From positions 124,001 to 188,000 of the forward strand of contig JAOSJX010000023.1 of the NCBI GenBank assembly GCA_027493875.1: a DNA stretch of 64,000 nt. The letters are read 5' to 3'. This stretch comes from Deltaproteobacteria bacterium. Lineage in GTDB: Bacteria > Lernaellota > Lernaellaia > JACKCT01. A program made the translations under genes and the position numbers. How positions within the stretch are numbered: the stretch's first letter is position 1; every line of letters begins with the position of its first letter. A model generated the notes under the pieces. That model saw only the letters and a list, made by a program, of their open reading frames with translations. It was not told the DNA's origin and did not search any database. This document shows positions 59,092-64,000 of the stretch, piece by piece.

Positions 59092-62000
59092 ATGTCCAAC
59101 TCAATGGTGGTGCGTTGGGCGGCGCTTGCGTCGCTTCTGATTTTTACATTTGCCGTATTAGGGACGCTGGCCTGCGACGGCGGCGAGGATTCCGAAAGCA
59201 ACAGCGAGCGCGGACCGGTCGACGACGATGATGACGACACGCTGCCTGACGGCGGGGTGGACGACGATTCGGCCGACGACGATACGGAAGAAACCACCAC
59301 CACGACCACCGTTCCCGAGACGACCACCACGACGACGGACGGCGGAACCACGACGACGACGGCGCCGAGCACCACCACCACGTCGTCCACGACGCTTCCC
59401 GGGACCACGACGACGACGGCGCCGAGCACCACCACCACGTCGTCCACGACGCTTCCCGGGACCACGACGACGACGGCGCCGAGCACCACGACGACATCGT
59501 CCACGACGCTTCCCGGGACCACGACGACGACGTCGCCGAGCACGACGACGACGTCGTCCACGACGCTGCCCGGAACGACGACGACCACGGCTCCGAGCAC
59601 GACGACGACGTCGTCCACGACGCTGCCGGGGACGACGACCACGACGGCGCCGAGCACCACGACAACCTCCTCTACAACGCTCCCCGGAACGACCACGACG
59701 ACGGCACCGAGTACGACGACGACGTCGTCGACGACACTTCCGGGAACCACGACGACGACCGCGCCGACCACGACGACGACCACGAGTTCGTCGACCACGA
59801 CGACGAGTTCGACGACCACGACGACCACGACGTCGACCATGGGATCGGTCGCGGTGAATATCGTCAGCCCGGCGCAAGGCGCCGATATCGACGGCTACAC
59901 GGTCAATATTCTGGTGACGCTTGGAAATTTCAACGTCGCAACCGACACGATCATGGTGACGATCGACGAAACGGACGTGACGGAATTCCTCGCCATCACG
60001 AATACGCAGATCGTCGGCGTGCTCAATATCGACGCGGGCGAGCACGACATTACGGTCATCGCGGAGAACGCGACGGGCGTGGGCCAGGACACGAACACGT
60101 TCAACATCGATATGGGCAAAATCACGATTCACGAGCCGGAACCGGGGTCGTTCTACAATTATCGGGATATCCCGGTGAACGCGAGCTTCGTGAACCTAAA
60201 TCCGGCGACCATTCACGTCCAGTTGCAGCCGGGCGACGGCGCACCGTGGCAGGATTGGACGGGCGACATGGCGCAAATCGGCGGCGGCGCCATCCTGGGC
60301 GAACTCCCGTTCATGAACGAGGGCGACTACACCATGTGGATTTGGGGTACGCACCCGAATCACGTTAATCCGGATACGAACCCGGACGGCCGCGTCGAGG
60401 ATTTGAGCTTCTTTACCGTCGAGCTCGTGCCGGCGCACATCGTGGTGTCGGTCGACCGCACGCAGATCGAAGCGGGTGAGACCGTCAACGTCAGCTATCA
60501 GCTTATCGACGAAGACGGTGAAGACCGCACGGGCGAAGTGCCCGTGCTCTGGAACGTCGTGCCGGCGACCGGCGTGACCGTTAACGAAGGCGCGAAGCAA
60601 GTGACGTTCGCGCAACCCGGCTTGTATGAAATTACCCTGTCGGCGAATCTGGACGGCGATTTTATCGAAGGAACGGCGCACGTCATCGTCGATGCGCAAG
60701 CACCGGGAAGCGTCGAGGTCGATCTATCATCCTATGAAGTCGACGCCGGCGATTTCGTCCTGGCCTGGGCGACGGTTTTCAACGAGGAAGGCGAGGAAAT
60801 TTACGGGCAGATCGTCTGGTCGGCGTGGCCGACGGTGGGCGTCACGGTGGAGCAAGGCAATCCGGCGACGGTGACGCTCCGCCGAGCGGGCGACATCACG
60901 ATCCGTGCGACGGTGAAGGGTACCGGCGTCTTCGGAGAGGCCGTGGTTCACGTCAACGCCGGCGACCCCTGGCGCATGGATCTCGTCCTGCCGCAGCCGG
61001 TGATCAACGAAGGCGGCTTTACGACGCCCGCGGTCTTCCTGGAAGACCAGTGGGGCAACATTATCGAAGAGATCGAGGCGATCTTTACCGTCTTCCCGAC
61101 GACCGGCGTGGTGATGAATTCGCCGCAAGACGGTGACATCACGTTCAATATCGCCGGGGCTTACAGCGTCAGCGCGACGGCCGAGGATCCCTGGGGCGGC
61201 GTCCACGATACGGAATCGCTGCTGGTCATCGACGTCTCGCCGCCGGCCATCGAGATCTGGACGCCGGAACGCGGGCTCTGGGTCAACGACGAGGTCGCGC
61301 AGATGCACGGGATCGTGCATGGTTGCGATTGGCTCAACGACACGGTGCAGTTCTCGCACGAGCCGGGCGTGGTCCGCAATCTGATGGCGCCGCCGAGCGA
61401 ATGCGAATTCGACGCGTCGTTCCCGCTTCTGTTCGGTTTGAACATCCTGGAAGTGTTGGTCACCGAGGATGCGTCGGGGCTGACGTCGAGCGCCTCCGTG
61501 GCGATGATGAAGGGCCCGAAGATTCCGGATAATACGGTGGTCGACAAGGCGATGTGGCTGCGTTTGAACGAACGCGGATTTTTCCAATTGAGCCAGATCG
61601 CGATTCCGATTCTCCGGGAATTCCTCGATCAACTCCCGTATCTCATTTATGCGATGAACCCGGTTTTCGACGAGAAATACAAGTTTTGGGGTATTACGAT
61701 CGCGAGCGCCCGGGCCGAGGTCCGGCACGCCGAGTTCGGCGACCCGGGATTTATTCTCGACGTGGCGGACGATCTCGGCATCGATCTGGAAGCGTGGGTG
61801 GACGATATCTGGCTCGAATTCCGCGTCCGCGGTAAAATCACGTTCTTCAGCTATTCCATTTCGGGCGACATCGGCTTCGACCGCGTCGGCATCACGGCGG
61901 ATACGAACATCTTCGTCGACGAATTCGGGCGATTCCGCGTGACGCTGAGGAATATCCACGCCTACTTCCTCGGTTTCCATTTCGAGATCAACAACTTCCC

Positions 62001-62976
62001 CGACGAACTCGAAGACTGGTTCGAGGACGACATCAAGGATCTGATTCAGGACATCGTCAACGACATGCTGTCCGAACAGGTGCCTCCGATCCTGGAGGAC
62101 TTCCTGTCGCAAATCCCGACGGACTTCAGCTTTGAGGTGGACGGCAAGGAATTCATCGTCGACTACAACTTCGATTACGTGGCCTGGGACCGCGACGGCG
62201 GAACGTTCTTCCTCGATGCGGGAATTTCGACGCCTCACGGCAGCCCCCGCGGTTCCGGACTTCGGTGGATCGCTCGGAACATTCAGCACGCCTCCGGACA
62301 ACGTCGGATCGTATATCCCGGGCACCGAACAGCCGTACGGGGTCGGCGCGATTGTGGCGGACGATTTCATCAACCAGGCGCTTTACAACCTGTTCCGGGT
62401 CGGGTTGCTGTCGATCGACGTTGAAGATGTCGTGGAGACGAATAACCCGATCATCCAGCTCGTGTTCCCGGATTGCACGACGCGCATCCGGGCAACGTGA
62501 ACATCAAGATTCGGCCGCTGTTGCCGCCGATCGTTCTCATCTCGCCGGTCGGCGCGCCGATCACGGCGCCGCTCGTGCCGGTGGAATTCCAGCTCGGCGA
62601 TATGATCGTCAACATGTTTGTCGACGACGGCACCAACGAAACGCTGTTCCTGCAGATGGCGGTAACGTTGAAGCAGCAGGCGGGGATGGGCATCAAGTTC
62701 CCGGACAACACGTTCGAGTTGACCCTCGGCGATACGTTCGTCCATATCTATGTCTTCGCGGAACCGCTGATGGATTGGGATAATTCGCTGTTTGAGGACG
62801 TCGCGCCGCTGCTGGTCGATCTGATCATGCCGGTCGTGAGCGATCTGCTCGGCAGCATCCAGCTCCCGACCTTCGACGATTTCGGCTACACGGTTTGGGA
62901 GAACCGCGCCATGGGGCCGTCGCTGGATTACGTCGGTATCTTCATGGACCTCAACCCGCCTCCGCCCGGTCCTTAG
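59092..62976 (+). CDS. giant lipoprotein: Asp and Thr-rich tether, Ig-like modules, TULIP-like C-terminus (two frameshifts)
   Basis: ATG 59092 with GGAG. Leader LLIFTFAVLGTLAC has an acceptable lipobox. An Asp tract (PVDDDDDDTLPDGG) is followed by a 170-residue Thr-rich tether of seven perfect-length 19-residue repeats. Next come Ig/cadherin-like modules of about 90 residues (INIVSPAQGADIDGYTV-type, VSVDRTQIEAGETVNVSYQL, VDLSSYEVDAGDFVLAWATV). The C-terminal 450 residues are amphipathic (IKDLIQDIVNDMLSEQVPPILEDFL, ADDFINQALYNLFRVGLLSID, ELTLGDTFVHIYVFAEP). They resemble BPI/TULIP-type lipid-binding folds; that is inference. Frame changes near 62245 and 62485. About 1290 residues. Probably reaches out from the outer membrane. 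A strong terminator follows. Confidence 0.72.
59347..59745 (+). repeat. 57-base coding tandem repeat, 7 units
   Basis: Each unit encodes TTTTTAPSTTTTSSTTLPG (one copy has SPS). Nucleotide copies differ mainly at third positions (ACC/ACG choices), so several units are old while the first three are nearly identical. A partial eighth unit follows. Copy number could vary between strains. Confidence 0.95.
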
Positions 62977-63019
62977 CCGGAGAGCGCGGCCCGCGGTCCC
63001 CCTGGTTTCGATGACGGCG

Positions 63020-63055
63020 CGGGGCCGGGCCCGAAAGGGTCCGGCCCCGTTTTTT
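63020..63055 (+). terminator. strong Rho-independent terminator after the giant lipoprotein
   Basis: CGGGGCCGG and CCGGCCCCG arms extended by CCC/GGG around a GAAA tetraloop, followed by six T (63050-63055). Starts 43 bases after the stop at 62976. Confidence 0.92.
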
Positions 63056-63068
63056 CGTGGAGGAGAAA

Positions 63069-63922
63069 ATGGGAGACGACCGGCGTCCGCTGATTCTGAT
63101 CACCGGATGCAGCACCGGCATCGGCTGGGAAGCGGCGAAACTTCTCGGGGGCGCACGGTTATCGCGTCGCGGCAACCGTTCGGCAGGATGAAGATCACGA
63201 CAAGCTGAACGCCCTTGAGAACGTCCGCGCTTTTCACGTCGAATTGGGTGATTCGACGTCCGTCAGGAAACTCGCGCGCGACGTGCACAACGCGATGGGA
63301 CCGGTCGACGTTCTGATCAATAACGCGGGGTGGGGGCAGCGCTCGGCTATGGAGGAAGCCGGGGAAGAGACGGTGCGGACGATGTTCGAGGTCAATGCGT
63401 TCGCGCCGCTGTGGTTGTCGCAGGAAGTGATTCCCGCGATGCGGGCGAAGGGCAAGGGCCTCATCGTCAACATCAGCAGCGTGACGGGCGTTTTTTCATC
63501 GCCGTTCGGCGGCATTTACGCCGGGACGAAGCACGCCCTGGAAGGGTGGGCGGAATCGATGCGCATGGAAGTGGAATCCTTCGGCATCGACGTGGTGATC
63601 GTGCAGCTCGGCCCGATCGCGACGGCGTTTCTGCCGACGTCGCACAAGCGATCCGAGGCGGCGTTGAAAAACCCCGACTCCCCCGTATTCGCGTGCTTAC
63701 GGCAGCTTGTTGGCGTCGGTGGGCCGGCTTCATAAAAGGGCGATCGATCCTGCGAGGACCGCCGAGCTTATTCTCCGCATCGTTCGCGCCCGGAAACCAC
63801 GCCCGAGGTACCGCCAACACCTCGCGGCGCATCTCGCGCCGTGGGTGATCGCGTTCATGCCGCGGCGTATGATCGATTTACTGCTCAAGCGCGCGGCCGG
63901 GCTGCAAAAGCTGAAAGCGTAG
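63069..63922 (+). CDS. short-chain dehydrogenase/reductase (two frameshifts)
   Basis: ATG 63069 with GGAGGAG. Classical SDR motifs: LILITGCSTGIGWEAAKLL (TGxxxGxG), VDVLINNAGWGQRS (NNAG), IVNISSVTG (Ser) and YAGTKHALEGW (YxxxK). Frame changes near 63150 (GHGYRVAATVRQ in the next frame) and 63690. The C-terminal part reads HKRAIDPARTAELILRIVRARKPRPRYRQH and APWVIAFMPRRMIDLLLKR, a tail seen in SDRs acting on hydrophobic alcohols. About 284 residues. Substrate unknown. The last 78 bases of the window hold no recognisable feature. Confidence 0.9.
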
Positions 63923-64000
63923 TCCACGCCACCTGGACCGCGGACCGATCGCCGATACAATGCGCGCGAAGCGTCCGTAATCCGTTGCCCAAGGAGTATT

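Overview
The window is a GC-rich chromosomal segment from a Gram-negative bacterium of the broad deltaproteobacterial grade (Myxococcota, Bdellovibrionota or Lernaellota-like). The placement is an inference. It rests on a FadL-type outer-membrane protein, many lipoproteins with long Asp- or Thr-rich tethers behind the signal sequence, a MopE-type Cys motif, DivIVA, and a complete rod-elongation operon. No phage, transposase, rRNA or CRISPR array was seen. The dominant technical feature is single-base frameshifts in most long genes, including genes that should be essential (rodA, mrdA, mreC, mreD, miaA). At least eight fall in homopolymer runs, so I read them as sequencing or consensus indels. 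Split reading frames are therefore annotated as one gene, with the shift positions given.

Layout. 1-690: tail of an acyl-CoA dehydrogenase, a terminator and a mini flagellar-rod-like protein. 805-3710: a denitrification cassette, nirK fused to a cytochrome c, then nirV and a Sco copper chaperone. 3762-4413: an endonuclease III relative. 4414-5203: an intergenic zone full of short tandem repeats and hairpins. 5204-7131: an AT-richer lipoprotein gene and an EF-hand-like protein. 7226-9507: a metallo-hydrolase, methylmalonyl-CoA epimerase and thiolase. 9999-16525: envelope proteins (beta-helix, FadL-like porin, Ig-like lipoproteins). 16533-20403: FecR-domain protein, Crp/Fnr regulator, small membrane protein and a glycosyltransferase on the minus strand. 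20485-32586: two paralogous propeller-phosphoesterase lipoproteins, a peptidase MA protein, DUF167, DivIVA and several lipoproteins. 32806-38306: mreB-mreC-mreD-mrdA-rodA (minus strand). 38581-47150: rimO, tadA, two tRNA-Ser genes, SGNH hydrolase, MogA/MoaB, GT2, miaA and xth. 47435-52864: a polysulfide/thiosulfate-reductase-like operon (Mo subunit, FeS subunit, two YeeE/YedE halves with a rhodanese, NrfD). 53387-64000: aldo/keto reductase, a multi-PAS histidine kinase with its response regulator, a giant Thr-tethered lipoprotein and a short-chain dehydrogenase.

Physiology. The genes suggest a facultative anaerobe that can reduce nitrite and a sulfur compound. A Crp/Fnr-type regulator lies in the window. 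Two sites matching the Fnr-type consensus TTGAY-N4-RTCAA lie ahead of the sulfur operon (47269-47282) and the sensor kinase (54406-54419). Fatty-acid and propionate metabolism is represented by the acyl-CoA dehydrogenase, epimerase, thiolase and FadL.

Most unusual structure. Many intergenic spacers carry arrays with a strict 7-bp period but unrelated unit sequences (AGGCTAC, CTACCAC, CGTATGT, GTGAACT, GAAGGAT), plus one 8-bp and one 6-bp array around the tRNA-Ser genes. They recall the heptameric STRR repeats of heterocystous cyanobacteria. The sulfur operon, with a rhodanese that lacks its catalytic Cys and ends in a Lys-rich tail with a near-terminal Cys, is the most interesting protein-level system.
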